Assembly (NCBI GenBank): GCA_029215795.1
Contig: JARDYH010000002.1
Coordinates: forward strand, 18,903,001-18,967,000
Length of the DNA stretch: 64,000 bases
Reading direction: 5' to 3'
Origin: Anniella stebbinsi
Taxonomy: Eukaryota; Chordata; Lepidosauria; Squamata; Anniellidae
Part shown: positions 1-10,466 of the stretch, piece after piece
How positions within the stretch are numbered: position 1 is the first letter of the stretch
How the letters are laid out: every line of letters begins with the position of its first letter
Notes under the pieces: generated by a model
Told to the model about the DNA's origin: nothing
Databases searched by the model: none
The model's input: the letters and a program-made list of their open reading frames with translations, nothing else
Made by a program: the position numbers and the translations under genes

Positions 1-105
1 CATGACCTGCTACCTGATCCTTCTGGCTAGAGGTGCCAGGGATTGAACCCATGACCTTTTGCATACAATGCAGGTGCTCTACCACTGAGCTACAGTCCCT
101 CCCTT
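1..105 (-). repeat. tRNA-derived SINE head (Ala-like)
   Basis: On the minus strand a tRNA-like polymerase III promoter is visible: box A-like TAGCTCAGTGGTAGAGC at 92-76 and box B-like GGGTTCAATCC at 50-40. The middle resembles an alanine tRNA (TGC in the anticodon position). It runs off the window edge at position 1. Related copies are at 45225-45445 and 61880-62040. The arms do not form a clean cloverleaf, so it is a SINE and not a tRNA gene. Confidence 0.7.
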
Positions 106-690
106 AAAGACCTCTGGAAAACTATGAATCTTCTTTGCCTTTCCTGTAGGGCAAGGTTGGGAACTGCAGTCCTGGGGACCAAATCCGGCCCTCCTGGGGT
201 TCTAATTTGGCCCTCTAGGGTTCTCTGGCTGGCCACACCCCCTTCCCCAGGCCTTACCTCATTTACCCCAACCACTGATAGTTTGGTGGGTTGCTAGCTT
301 TTGTGCAGTTTTTCCCCAGTTCTAAAAGCTTATAATGCCTCTCCAGAATGGAATTCAGACCTACAATATACTTGCATTTGGGGGTGGGGCGGGAGGGGGT
401 TTGAACCTGTCCTTTTTGCCTTTGGCGCCACCATCTTTGCCATCACTGGAAAGCAGCCCCTGAGAGCTTCTCTCAAGTTGAATTCGGCCCTTGGGTTAAA
501 AGAGGTTCCCTGCCCCTGCTGTACAGTACCACGACCATCTGCTGGTAGCGTGCAGGACACAGGGGAGTGGCGGAGAGGCTATCTGTAATTTTACCTAGCT
601 GATAACAGATTTGGCCATGTGCTCTGGTGTATAAAGGCCTGCACGTAGACCTCTAAGTGGATGGCAACAGGTAAATTATTCTCTCTTAGC
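106..690. other. Unassigned intergenic sequence
   Basis: No gene seen. The stretch near 150-260 (CCAAATCCGGCCCTCCTGGG and a second similar phrase) looks like a fragment of an interspersed repeat. The open frames here on both strands show no family similarity I recognise. Confidence 0.4.
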
Positions 691-835
691 TTCATAAGAA
701 CATAAGAAGGGCCCTGCTGGATCAGATCAAGGGTCCATCTAGTCCAGGATTCCGTTCACACAGTGACCAACCAGCTGCTGACCAGGGACCCACAAGCAGG
801 GCACAACACAACAATTATCCATGGGCGAAATGGGA
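691..835 (-). repeat. CR1 LINE 3' region fragment
   Basis: The phrase CATAAGAACATAAGAAGGGC followed by CTGCTGGATCAGATC and GTCCATCTAGTCCAGGATTC is the reverse complement of the CR1 3' untranslated region seen in squamates. The same text recurs at 47842-48190 and, in sense orientation, at 57990-58262 and 63395-63600. Confidence 0.75.
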
Positions 836-1426
836 ACATTCTAAAAACCCACCTCACCAGACTGTTGTTGTGAGCTGAACAGATAATCATTGTGAAGTGC
901 TTAGCATAATTTCAGAATGCTCTAGCTGTGTCTCAAGCAGAGTTCCATAAGCATCTGAGACAATTTTGCAAATACTGGCTGAAGGTGGAGTCACACAGAT
1001 CCGCAGCTCACAAGACACGTCACACTTGTAAATGTGAAATGAGGAGTACATTAAAAGGCTGACATAGTCGGAAATGTTTAACTAAATTGCAACGAAGGGT
1101 AAGACTGGTAGTGTTGATCATCTGAGTATAATTTATTATGGAATTAGGCACTTAAAAAGTGAACATTGGCTCTTAAGCAGATTAATTTCATATAATTGGA
1201 CTATGTTGGAGAATAAAACAGTGTGCCAGCTTAATTCACCGGTGATTCCTTTATATTGTCACACATATACCCTTCTAAATACCCGCCCTCGTGAACAACC
1301 CAATTCAATATGTACATTACCCATGGAGGGAAGACAATACTGTAGTTTCGTTGTGAAATAATCAATGAGAAAATTGGAGGAAAATTTCCTTGATTCAAAG
1401 TGCCCCCCCCCCCCAAGGCTGAGGAT
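836..1426. other. Unassigned intergenic sequence
   Basis: AT-rich sequence without a recognised gene or repeat. A run of 12 C sits just before the MITE-A copy (near 1403-1414). Confidence 0.4.
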
Positions 1427-1777
1427 GCCTCTACAAGGGAGGTTTAAAGCTCTTTCAAGGCGCTTAAAAAAATTTACCTCTACAAGAACGGAGCGCAAAT
1501 CGGGCGTAGAGGCGCGTTATCTCTCCGATTATGCGCATTATCGAATGTGCGTTGAACAGCGAGTTTTATTTTGCTCCGGCCGTTAAAGCGCATTTTGCCT
1601 ATGTGAACAAGCGCTTATGCGCATTAACTACTTGTAAAGCGCATTTTGGTCATCCCTTAATGCGTTTCGCTGCCTCTCGCCGCCTCTCGTGCAGAGGTAT
1701 TAGGCGTAAATGCGCTTCAGCGATTATGCGCATAATCGCCTAACCAGGCACAAAAGCGAATCCTTGTAGAGGGGACC
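1427..1777 (+). mobile_element. MITE-A copy 1 (palindromic GCGCAT-rich DNA element)
   Basis: The ends are inverted: GCCTCTACAAG on the left and CTTGTAGAGGGGACC on the right, with a second internal CCTCTACAAG near 1476. The interior is built from repeated GCGCAT/ATGCGC words and the palindrome GCGATTATGCGCATAATCGC near the right end. CpG dinucleotides are well kept, suggesting a fairly young copy. A 70-codon open frame (1531-1743) starting MRIIECALN and ending SAIMRIIA is present. Other copies: 4809-5090, 12118-12458, 24297-24650 and a fragment at 13496-13573. I cannot assign it to a superfamily; flanking direct repeats are short and not uniform. Confidence 0.8.
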
Positions 1778-2316
1778 TGAGACTGGCCAGTTGCTAGACC
1801 AGTCCAGGGGTGCTTCTAGCCAAGGCTTTTATAGTGCCATTGCCCTGCCTCATTTACAGAATTTTAGGTGGGGAGGCATCCAGACAACAATGTCTTCCAC
1901 TCGTAACTCTCCACTGCTAATTTTTTTCTCACTGGAGAAAATCCATAAAGGAGGGCAAGACAAAACTGCTGCACAATAACTTCTGATTGTGAGCACTAGG
2001 AGTTCTCCATCTAGAAACTACCCAGATTTCCAACCCATGATTTACAGACTGTCTCCAAAAAAAAAAAAGGTGATGCTACCAAAACGTGAAGCCAAAAACC
2101 ATACAAAACCACAAAATAATATTCATCGATAACAGTCAAAGATGTTGTGTGGGGCTACACAGCCTTTCAGAGGAATATTTGCAGATAAACATATATGCAT
2201 AGAATAAGAATTTCAATGGATGCATTTTCTGAGCACTTTACAGGGGAAGAGATCATCCATGACTCTGTGGTCGGGCGCAGGTTTTCTATTTTAAAAATTC
2301 TAAGTTTGATCATCAT
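1778..2316. other. Unassigned intergenic sequence
   Basis: No gene or clear repeat. A poly-A run of 12 lies near 2057-2068. Confidence 0.4.
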
Positions 2317-3360
2317 GGGGATTTCTACACGGGAATTTTTCTCCAGTTTTACTGCGCCATCCCCCCCACCCCCCGACGACTGTGGCAGATGACACACACC
2401 CTTCTCCGTAGCGAGCATGATTTTTCATGCTTTAAAAACTGCACTATTGAAAACTCATTTTGTGATGGATTTTCCCATCGTGGCGGTTTCAGCGTGTTTT
2501 GGGTGTCCGTGCCACCTGAACTTCCTTCAATGCTGGCTGGGGGGGGGGGGGAGGAGCAGCCCTGACTGGTGGCAGGGAAAGTGGCGTCATTAAAGGGTGG
2601 ATCCAAATGAGCGTAGCTACAAAGGAGACTAAGACCTCCATCACACCTAATTTCACCCCTGGTTTGCCTCTGCATTTTTTTCACCTCAGGCAGAAGTGTG
2701 TCAAGCTTATGATCCCTTTCACCTGAATAGCTGCTCTTTCGCTCCTTCACTCTTCCGCTCCACTCCCCTCCACCCCTCCCCTTCTCTTTCTCCCTCCAGT
2801 CAGGTCCTGTCAGATGAGTACTTCAACCAGACCGCCTTTCTGCTGGGCAAAAATGGAGCGACCCTTTAGTCTGGCACTTTGGGGGCATTGAGGAAGTACA
2901 ATCCTGTCTCTGCAGAGATTCAGGCATTGTATGATTTAAAAAAAAACGCTTTGGAGCCTGGCATGCAAGGTTTGGGGGTTATATTGAGGCTTGGAGCCGG
3001 CTGCTGGGAAAGATTGCTTTTTCCTGCCAGGACCTGATGCAATCCATTCAAGCCCCCAGTCCCTTTAAAACTACCAGGCAGCTTAGGGCGCATTAAACGC
3101 TCTTAGGGAAAATATTCCAGACTTTTAGCATTCTAGGAAAACACAGAAAAGGCTGCGCTGCAAATCTGCACGTTAGGCATGGCGAGAGTGCACTAAATCA
3201 CTGGTGCGATGGAGCTCTAATTATATCAACTGCCTAGTGCTCCCAAGGGAGCTTTCTCCTGCCGAGAAAGGGAGGAACAAGGGCAGATGTTTGCAAAATA
3301 TGTTTACTTAGAAGGAACTCTTCCATCGCACTTCATGAGCATGCAAGTGAGGAGACAGGC
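2317..3360 (+). repeat. Family B repeat, copy 1 (diverged)
   Basis: The left end GGGGATTTCTACACGGGAAT and following sequence match the left end of the element at 8812 (ATCTACACAGAATTTTTACT). The part around 3285-3355 (GCAGATGTTTGCAA, then CATGAGCATGCAAGTGAGGA) matches 10080-10140. The middle is too diverged to align by eye. It is cut on the right by a CR1 fragment. TCTACACAG-type ends suggest a Harbinger-like DNA element, but no target duplication is visible. Confidence 0.45.
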
Positions 3361-3478
3361 AGGAGTTAGTATATAGCCATCAGGACTAGTAGCCCTTGAT
3401 AGCCTTCTCTTCCATGAATTTGCCCAATCTCCTTTTAAAGCCATCTAAATTGGTGGCCATCACTGCATCTTGTTGGAG
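3361..3478 (-). repeat. CR1 LINE fragment
   Basis: The text ATAGCCATCAGGACTAGTAG followed by CCCTTGATAGCCTTCTC and TTGGTGGCCATCACTGCATC is CR1 3' region in reverse orientation. It runs straight into a (GA)n tract. Confidence 0.7.
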
Positions 3479-3507
3479 AGAGAGAAAGAGAGAGAGAGAG
3501 AGAGAAA
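3479..3507. repeat. (GA)n microsatellite
   Basis: About 14 GA units with one A insertion. Confidence 0.95.
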
Positions 3508-3660
3508 TAAAATATACTACAGATGCACATGTAGAAATAATTATCATAATCTAAATAGAAAACAGTGCATCGCACCATATTGTGGAAGACTTCTGCCTTT
3601 GTGCTCTCCAGGTTCTAACAGTTGATGCAACTGTGAGACATTTTAGTCTTTCTGTTTCTG

Positions 3661-4215
3661 TTGTTTTTAAAATATATAACGCCTATACTGCGCCAGCTGC
3701 ACTGGCTACCTGTGTGTTTCCGAGCCCAATTCAAAGTACTGGTTTTGACCTTTAAAGCCCCAAATGGTTTGGGACCAAGTTACTTGAAGGACTGCCTTCA
3801 CCCATATCAGCCTGCCTGCACTTTAAGATCAAAAAGAGAGGCGCTTCTCACCTGCCCACCAGTGAGAGATATTACATGAGTCTCCACATAGGAGAGGGCC
3901 TTCTCAGCAGTGGCCCCACACCTGTGGAACAAACTCCCACCGGCAGTCTGCCATGTACCATCCTTACAGGCTTTTAAGAAGGTCTTTAAAAAGTTTTATC
4001 TTACTATGGCCTTCTCATAAATGAATACTGTTTTGCTGCTACTGCCCTTTTTGTTTTTATTGTTAGGTTTTACTGTTAGCTTTTATTGTTTTTAATTGAT
4101 ATTTTACTGTTTATGCTTTTACTGCTTTTAATTTTTATATTGTTTTATGTATGGTTGTAAGCTGCCGGGGGGGTGGGGATCTGCCCTGAAAGGCAGCTAA
4201 GAAATGTTTTAAATA
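3661..4215 (+). repeat. L2-clade LINE 3' end
   Basis: The plus strand encodes LRQLHWLPVCFRAQFKVLV and LTFKAPNGLGPSYLKDCL, the C-terminal end of L2/CR1-group ORF2. It is followed by a degraded remainder with an internal stop (near 3876), an AT-rich 3'UTR, the phrase GTAAGCTGCC, and an AAATAAATAAAT tail. The 5' part of the element is missing, as is usual for LINE insertions. Confidence 0.8.
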
Positions 4216-4395
4216 AATAAATCTGCTATTTCTAAATCTTTTTTCAATTTGGTTTTAGATTGTAGTTTTGACCTTTTAAAAAACGTATATTCTATTTTAT
4301 CATGCTGTATTTTATGGTTTTTATTGTTGTGAACTGCCCAGAGAGCCATTGGCTATTGGGCAGTACAGAAATTTAATAAGTAAACAAATATTCAA
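4216..4395 (+). repeat. L2-clade LINE 3' tail (second copy)
   Basis: Immediately after the previous tail is a second 3'UTR-like stretch ending TGAACTGCCCAGAGAGCC, GGGCAGTACAGAAATTTAAT and AAGTAAACAAAT. Only the tail is present. Confidence 0.65.
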
Positions 4396-4689
4396 GGCCC
4401 TAGTTTCCTTATGTTCCTTTCTCTTTAAACCAGGCTTGGGGAGGACAAGCCTTTAAATAAAGGATGCCTCCAAACAGAGGAGTGTCCTCTGTAAAGTAGG
4501 ATACATGGCTACCCTGCAATAGAGTGGAGGACAGGAGGCAAGATGAGTTCCCAGGATCAAGGCTGGAGAGGAATCCAGCTGACAGGAAGGGGAGCAAGAG
4601 CCAGAGACAGCACACTGGCAGCCAAGATTTTGTTCAGGTAGCGCCAAGCCTGATCCAGAAGTTTTTATATATGACTAAGTTTTTATATA
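4396..4689. other. Unassigned intergenic sequence
   Basis: Nothing recognised. A short direct repeat (GTTTTTATATATG) occurs at about 4661 and 4680. Confidence 0.4.
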
Positions 4690-4808
4690 TGGGTTTCACT
4701 GTTGATGCCCCCCAAAACCCACAGCATCACAGTTGCGAAGTAAACCCCCCTGTGACACATGGGCAGGACTGAACGTGAAATATCCTGCCCTGAAAATTTG
4801 CAGAATTG

Positions 4809-5090
4809 GGTCCCCTCTACAAGGATTCGCTTTTGCGCCTGGTTAGGCGATTATGCGCATAATCGCAGAAGCGCATTGACGCCTAATCCCTCTGCACGAG
4901 AGGTGGCGAGAGGCGGCGAAGCGCATTAACAGATGTCCAAAATGCGCTTTACAAGTAGTTAATGCGCATAAGCGCTTATTCACACAGTCAAAATGCGCTT
5001 TAACGGACGGAGCAAAATAAAACTCGTGATTTAACGCGCATTCGATAATGCGCATAATCGGGGAGATAACACGCCTCTACGCCCGATTTG
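4809..5090 (-). mobile_element. MITE-A copy 2 (truncated)
   Basis: It starts GGTCCCCTCTACAAGG and runs to CGCCTCTACGCCCGATTTG, where it stops about 85 bases short of the far terminus seen in copy 3. The minus strand keeps a 70-codon frame (5055-4843) equivalent to that of copy 1. It lies inside family B copy 2: on either side the host repeat continues (CCTGCCCTGAAA on the left, AATAGTGATTAACGATGG on the right). Confidence 0.8.
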
Positions 5091-5477
5091 TGGTTACACG
5101 ACTGCAGTGTGAATCAAATAGTGATTAACGATGGGGCTCTGGAAGATTTTTTTTTCTGCTACTGCTCAACTCCATCGTAGTGAAAGGATGCCTCCATGCA
5201 CCTCCGAAGCTATGCATCTTTGAATCAACAGGTGAATCAATACCCTCTCTCATCTGTGCTCTGTCATAGCAGTGAAGCTTTGAATCAACAAGCTCATAAA
5301 GTGAAATGGAGGAGTTATTTCAGAGTACCCTTGTGACACCCCCCCCTGTTGTGAGAGGGACCTCCCCCAAGCCTGATATTGTGAATGACCGAGTAGCAGC
5401 AGTGTTACTACTACTAATACCAGATCCATGGCTTCTCTTACATCTTTCCTCCCTTTGCCCCCTGTAAATGTGACTGT

Positions 5478-5621
5478 GGCCCTTTCCACACCAGGCTTTT
5501 TGCCTGGGATAGCCCCTGGGTGTAGAGGGAGAGCGATCCCGGAAGTACCTAATACACACCATCCGAGCACAGGGACCAGCCAGGGGCTATCCCAAGCAAA
5601 TAGCCTGGTGTAGAAACGGCC
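5478..5621. mobile_element. Harbinger-like MITE, 144 bp, TSD TGT
   Basis: The ends are inverted: GGCCCTTTCCACACCAGG on the left and CCTGGTGTAGAAACGGCC on the right, flanked by the 3-bp repeat TGT on both sides. A second copy lies at 7316-7442. Three-base target duplications and GGCC-type ends fit the PIF/Harbinger superfamily. Confidence 0.75.
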
Positions 5622-5766
5622 TGTCTGAGGAAGGGGGAGCAGTAAAGAAAGAGCAGAGAGAAAGAGAGAGAGAGAGATTTACAAAACATGGATCCTTCTT
5701 CCTCCTCCTCCTCCTGCTACTAATAGCAGATGCTGCCCTTGTCCTGGTCCTGAATGACTGAGAGCG

Positions 5767-5834
5767 GCAGCAGCAGCAGCAACAACAGGAGGAGGAGGAG
5801 GAGGAGGAGGAGGAGGAGGAGGAGGAGGAGGAGG
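5767..5834. repeat. (CAG)n then (GGA)n microsatellite
   Basis: A short CAG run is followed by about 15 GGA units. It creates long serine, leucine and cysteine runs in open frames that are not genes. Confidence 0.95.
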
Positions 5835-6195
5835 AAGAGCAGCAGGGGGCAGGGAAGCAAGAGAGAAAGCGGGAGAGAGGGGTGTTTACAAAGGGATGTG
5901 TGAAAGGATCCTTCACACATCCCAAGGCTCAGTTTGTCAATCCCTACTTCAGAGTAAGCACAATTACCCAGCACTCAATGAATATTGAAAGCAAGAGCCA
6001 GCGATTGAGCCCACGTTCCCAACAGAGCAGGGGGTTTTTTTTAATGAAAAAGGACTGGCAAAGGAATTATCCAGACCCCTGTGCTCCTGTACTGCCAAGG
6101 TACCAATTGAAGGCGATAACTTACTTCCGAGTAGACATGGTTAGACCTCTGCTTCCCCCCCCCCCCCATGATTTTCCTTTCTGCCAGTCAGCGCC

Positions 6196-7222
6196 CAAAT
6201 TACAGCCACCATCCTAAGGTGCATTCACCACACCAATGACGAATGCGCAGACAACCATGGCGACGGGGGAGTGAAGTTAAAATATGCAGTCAAACGGCAC
6301 TGTGAAAATGCGCAGTTTCGGGATGGCTACCACGATGTGGCTGCGAATCGGCAGCTGCACCATCTAAACACAAGTGCGCAACTTCACAGCCACAATGGAA
6401 TAAATGCCCTGGGTAGGCATGCCCCAGCACAGCAACAGACTCTGCAGCTTCCCCACCTGATGTGGCTTGTAATTAGTTTCTCAGCCCTCAGTTTACCCTA
6501 TCTCTTTCCCGCCCCCTTTCATCTGGTTGCTGGTGGTCTGGAAGAACAAGAGTGGGAAGAAATAGGCAGTTGCTAGACAAAAGTTGCATTCAACTGCCAA
6601 TCCACTGTATGTGTCACACTGATGCAGCTCAACAGACAGTTTAAATTCTTGTTACCATCTTGTTTTCCTGCAATTTTGTCTCACTCTGTTATTGTCTCTC
6701 ACACTCTAATGAGGACAATAAAAAGGTGCACTTTGTTTCTGACTATAATCATCAGATCTTTTTGTCTGGTTAATCAGCAATAGATCATACAGTTTAGCCA
6801 TTTGGCAATCGGATTATTGCCTTGTAAAATGAGAGAATTGTAATACGACAACAACAGAACAGTAATATTTACTGAGTAGAAAGTACTGAGAATATAAATG
6901 ATCTATTAAGCTTAAAGGGGCTTTTGCGGATCATAATTTATCTTCTGTGATTGGTTGCAAGGGAGTTTTTTTGCATGTGTTTTGAAAGGGGCAGGGGAAA
7001 CTTGATTTTCAGAACCAGTCTAAAAATGTCTGATAAAATAAAACGTTTAAGCATGTCAGACAAAAATTCCTCCCAAATATTGGCTGTCATTAGTTATTTT
7101 AGTTCAGCCTTCTCCTACCTGGTGCTCTCCAAATGTTTTGGTCTAAAAGGCCTATCAACCCACCCCAGGCTGGAAGGAGGTCCAACGCATGCAGTCCAAA
7201 ACATCCAGAGGGTGCCAGGTCC
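6196..7222. other. Unassigned intergenic sequence
   Basis: No gene found. About 6216-6420 is CpG-rich and contains several AATGCGCAG words, perhaps an unassigned element. About 7104-7150 (CAGCCTTCTCCTACCTGG) is a fragment of the palindromic hAT-type MITE seen at 19343-19473. Confidence 0.4.
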
Positions 7223-7290
7223 ACAGAAGTTGGAAGGGTCCATTCAGGCCATTACACCCAATTGCCTGCTCAGTGCAGGAATCTAGTTTA
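7223..7290 (-). repeat. CR1 LINE fragment (short)
   Basis: TTGGAAGGGTCCATTCAGGC and CTGCTCAGTGCAGGAATC match the CR1 3' end in reverse orientation (compare 42213-42509). Confidence 0.6.
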
Positions 7291-7315
7291 ATGCACATTG
7301 AGGAAAGCTGCCTTA

Positions 7316-7442
7316 GGCCCTTTCTACACCACAGGGGTGTAGAGGGAGGGAGGGTGATCCCGGAACTACCTAATACACACCATCAGCGCACAGGGACCAG
7401 CCGGGGGCCATCCCAGGCAAACAGCCTGGTGGAGAAACAGCC
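7316..7442. mobile_element. Harbinger-like MITE, 127 bp, TSD TTA
   Basis: The ends are GGCCCTTTCTACACCAC and GGTGGAGAAACAGCC, flanked by TTA on both sides. The interior (GGTGATCCCGGAACTACC, then AATACACACCATC) matches the copy at 5478-5621. Confidence 0.8.
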
Positions 7443-7563
7443 TTAGTTTATGGAATTATGAAGCTGACACATTTAGTCAAAAGTTGAACTACATCAGGAT
7501 AGATGTTCAGCAAGTTCTGAAGTGAACAGGAGAGAGAGGTGCTTGCATCATTGCACTGGCAAA

Positions 7564-8262
7564 CAAGGGCGGTCCTAGATTAGCTGCCAGCAACTGGCGC
7601 CCTAGGAGAACAGTGTGGTCGGTGCCCCCATCCTCAAACCCCAAGGGCAGACCTAGGCTGAAGTTTTTGTAAACTGGGAAACATTTTGCCCCTATTTTTC
7701 ATTTAATGAAGAACACACACACATACCCCTACATCTTTGGAAGCAAAAATATTTGCAATAAAATGCACCCAAAATAGTTGGATGTGTGTTTAATAAGCAC
7801 AGAGGGTCCGATAAAAACAAGGAGAAGAGCTAAGCCGTCCAATCTGAGAAGGAACAAAAGTCCCATCTGCAACGCCCAAAGGGAGGTCCCTGGAAGAAGG
7901 GTCCCAGTTGCATCCTTTGGGTGACATGGCTAACGAGGTGCCATAGGCCTCTAGGCTCAGCCCTCCAAGGGCAAACAAAGTAGCAAACAAAGCCTCTCAG
8001 CGGAAGAGGAGGATATCCCAAAGGCAGGTGGGTAGGTAGCCTGACTCAGCCCCACCATCCCCAGTCGGTTCCTCATTCACCTCCACAACCTCAGTCATAT
8101 TCCCTTTGTACGCATACTGGAATTGAAATAATGACATCTTCATTCTTTTATTTGTATTTTTTTTAAAAAAAATTGTTCCCCCCCCCCCCCGAATTTGGTA
8201 CCCCACTTAACTTGGTTCCCTAGGCGATTGCCTATTTCACCTAAAAGGATGGGCCACCCCTG
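7564..8262. mobile_element. hAT-type nonautonomous element, 699 bp, exact 8-bp TSD
   Basis: The left end is CAAGGGCGGTCCTAG and the right end, read inward, CAGGGGTGGCCCATCC, giving imperfect CAGGGGCGG-like termini. The 8-bp repeat CTGGCAAA flanks both ends (7556-7563 and 8263-8270). The interior has no transposase frame I recognise. The CAGGGG-type terminus and 8-bp duplication place it in the hAT superfamily. Confidence 0.85.
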
Positions 8263-8811
8263 CTGGCAAAACCTCATTCACCAGTCCCAGGGACTCACCC
8301 AAGTGGGCAAAAGGTAGAAGTCTTCCCAAGTGGTATCTGGGACCTAGCAGTCACCAGATGGGATTCATGTGGTCTGTACAAAAAAAAATTGGTCAAGGAT
8401 GAAGCAAGTGGTCAAAGATCAGGCCAGATGAGCAGAAGCTGCTGAAATTAAAGGCCAAGGAGGCGGTTTGGCACAAGAACGAGGAAATCTTGGCCTAGAG
8501 AAGACGGCTGAGGACGTTTACAGAAGGGACAGCTAGGGAAGTTTGCAATAGGCTCCATTTTGGCATGGAGTTGACTTGAACAGGCTGATATAAAGCCGCT
8601 GTTCTATCGCCACTGATGTTGGCTTTCTCCAACATGCCCCTGCTGCGGAGACCTGCCATGGTACCTGCACGACCTCTCTCTCTGCTGTCCATTCGGAGAT
8701 GGGATTCCATTGAAAGCAAAGCATTTTTCAGAGGGCGGCCAAGCATGCTGCCAGGTGAAGCGAAAACAAAGGCTCCATCCACCCACCATCTACGTTTCCA
8801 CAGAATGGCTT
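8263..8811. other. Unassigned intergenic sequence
   Basis: No gene or repeat recognised. Several overlapping open frames of 60-95 codons exist on both strands without family motifs. Confidence 0.4.
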
Positions 8812-10466
8812 GGGGGAGGTATCTACACAGAATTTTTACTCCAGTTCTACTCTACCTCCAAGTCGATCATGTCAAATGATGCACACCCCTCTCCGTAGCT
8901 AGCGTGGTGTTTCTTGCCCTAAATCCGTTTTTTTCCTAATCTCATTGTGTGCCGGACTTTCCCGTCACTGTGGATTAAATGCCGTTTGGGAGTCCTCGTG
9001 ACCTCATCTGGCTTTCGTATGGGCTGATGAAAACGGCACTGATTGGCCGAAGGGAAGGTTGTGTGGGCGTGGTGAGAGCAGAGGGCTCAACATGGCTACC
9101 CGGAAGTAACTTACTGCCTTCCATTGCGCTTTGCTGAGTAGAGGAGTGGGAAGGGGAGCCAGCCCAGCTACTTTGAAACTGCGCTGTTGCGAATGTGGGC
9201 TCAATCACTGCCTTTGCAGAGAGAGAGGAGGGGCGCAAGGGTAGGGTGAACAGATTTTGGAAACCAAAATCCCGGTCCCCCCCCGCCACCCTCCCACCCA
9301 AAACAACCCCCCCACCAAGCCACCCCCCAAAAAAACACCAGCCTGGACCTACCGGGTTCTCTTCCTCCACTGTCCGCGCCGGGTCCTCCGCTGCTGCCGG
9401 CGCCGGGTCAGCTGCCACCCCCAGGTCCCCCGCCACCGCTGGGTCTTCCTCCACCACCGCCAGGTCCTTCGCCGCCGCTGCCGGGCTCGTAAGGCCAGAG
9501 GCCGCGCGGAAGAGGCAGGAGAGGGCCGATTACATCACTGCCAGATCCGGTGCTCTCCCGTCTCTTCCACGCGGCCTCTAGCCTCCCCAAGGAGGCCGGA
9601 GGCCGCGCAGAAGAGACGGGAGAGGGCCGGATCCGGAAGTGATGTAATCGGCCCTCTTCCGCCTCTTCCACGCGGCCTCTGGCCTCACGAGCCCAGCAGC
9701 GGCGGCGAAGGACCTGGCGGTGGTGGAGGACCCGGCGGTAGCGGACCCGGCGGCGGTGGTGGCGGAGGAGCCCCGGAAGCGGCCGCCCCAGCAGGTAAGT
9801 GCCCCCCCTCGCGCCTCGCGCTCCGGAGGGAAGCGGACGCCTGTGCAGGTAAGGAGCGCAAGGCGTGAGGGGGGGCACTTACCTGCTGGGGCGGCCGCTT
9901 CCCGGGCTCCTCCGCCGCCACCGCCGGGTCTACCGCCGCTTGTTGCCACTCGCTGCCACCGCCACGTGACCCCCGCCACCCCGGTTTTCCCCCGCCGCCC
10001 CCCGGTTGGCCTGGATCGGCCTAGGTTTCCCAGTTAGGACCGGGAAACCCTGGGCCATCTGGACACCCTACGCAAGGGTGGATGTTTGCAAGTAACATCC
10101 CTCTATTTCAATTTATGAGCACATGAATGAGGAGGGGACAAGCCTGTTGAGTCAAAGCTTCACAGCTAGGAAGGAGCACAGCTGCGAGAGTGTGGGCATC
10201 TGTTGATTCGAAGCAGAGTCGGTGCATGGAGGCATCCTTTCACTGCTATGGAGCTGAGCAGAAGGGGGAAAAATATTTCCAGAGCCCCATTGTTAACCAC
10301 TATTTGCTGTGCATTACTGCTGTGAAACCGATGAAGGGGAGTTTCGGGGCAGGATATTCCACAAACTCGCCCGTGTGTCGAGGTAGTTGTTGCTTCAAAA
10401 TTGCAATGCTGTGGGTTTTGGGGGTGGGGGATCAGCAGTGAAAGTGGCACTGTGTAGACAGCCCCT
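8812..10466 (+). repeat. Family B repeat, copy 3 (longest)
   Basis: The ends are GGAGGTATCTACACAGAAT on the left and CACTGTGTAGACAGCCCC on the right, sharing the inverted word TCTACACAG. It is interrupted by a hAT element (9242-10070), so about 826 bp of its own sequence remains. Copies are at 4690-6195 (inverted) and, diverged, at 2317-3360. The terminus resembles Harbinger ends, but the target duplication is unclear. Confidence 0.6.
9242..10070. mobile_element. GC-rich foldback hAT-type element, 829 bp, exact 8-bp TSD
   Basis: The ends are TAGGGTGAACAGAT and ATCTGGACACCCTA, flanked by the exact 8-bp repeat CGCAAGGG (9234-9241 and 10071-10078). The interior is very GC- and CpG-rich and folds back on itself twice: arms of about 105 bp meet near 9591 (9483-9694), and arms of about 60 bp at 9761-9823 pair with 9852-9917. 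Proline- and glycine-rich frames on both strands follow from this composition. Elements with related TAGGGT ends lie at 16641-17741 and 34090-35963. Confidence 0.85.

Larger units (their letters stand above)
4690..6195 (-). repeat. Family B repeat, copy 2, with nested insertions
   Basis: Read on the minus strand this matches the 8812-10466 element in order. The CCCAAAACCCACAGCAT region (4714-4734) pairs with 10400-10430, TAACGATGGGGCTCTGG (5128-5144) with 10278-10295, and AACTTACTTCCGAGTAGACA (6119-6138) with 9095-9115. Homology fades at about 6195. It is interrupted by MITE-A (4809-5090) and a small Harbinger-like MITE (5478-5621), and holds a (GGA)n tract. The outer TCTACACAG terminus expected on the left is lost. 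Confidence 0.55.

Noticed and set aside
40..100. Alanine tRNA gene on the minus strand
   Set aside because: Box A and B are present, but the arms do not pair well and the same sequence recurs with a SINE body at 45225-45445.
5587..5974. Frames with long serine, leucine or cysteine runs
   Set aside because: Produced by the (CAG)n/(GGA)n microsatellite read in different frames.
9257..9868. 203-codon proline/arginine-rich frame, with overlapping frames on the other strand
   Set aside because: It lies wholly inside a foldback hAT element with exact target duplication; both strands are open because of GC-rich composition, not coding constraint.
9300..10000. CpG-island promoter
   Set aside because: The CpG-rich block coincides exactly with a transposon bounded by target duplications, and no first exon is adjacent.
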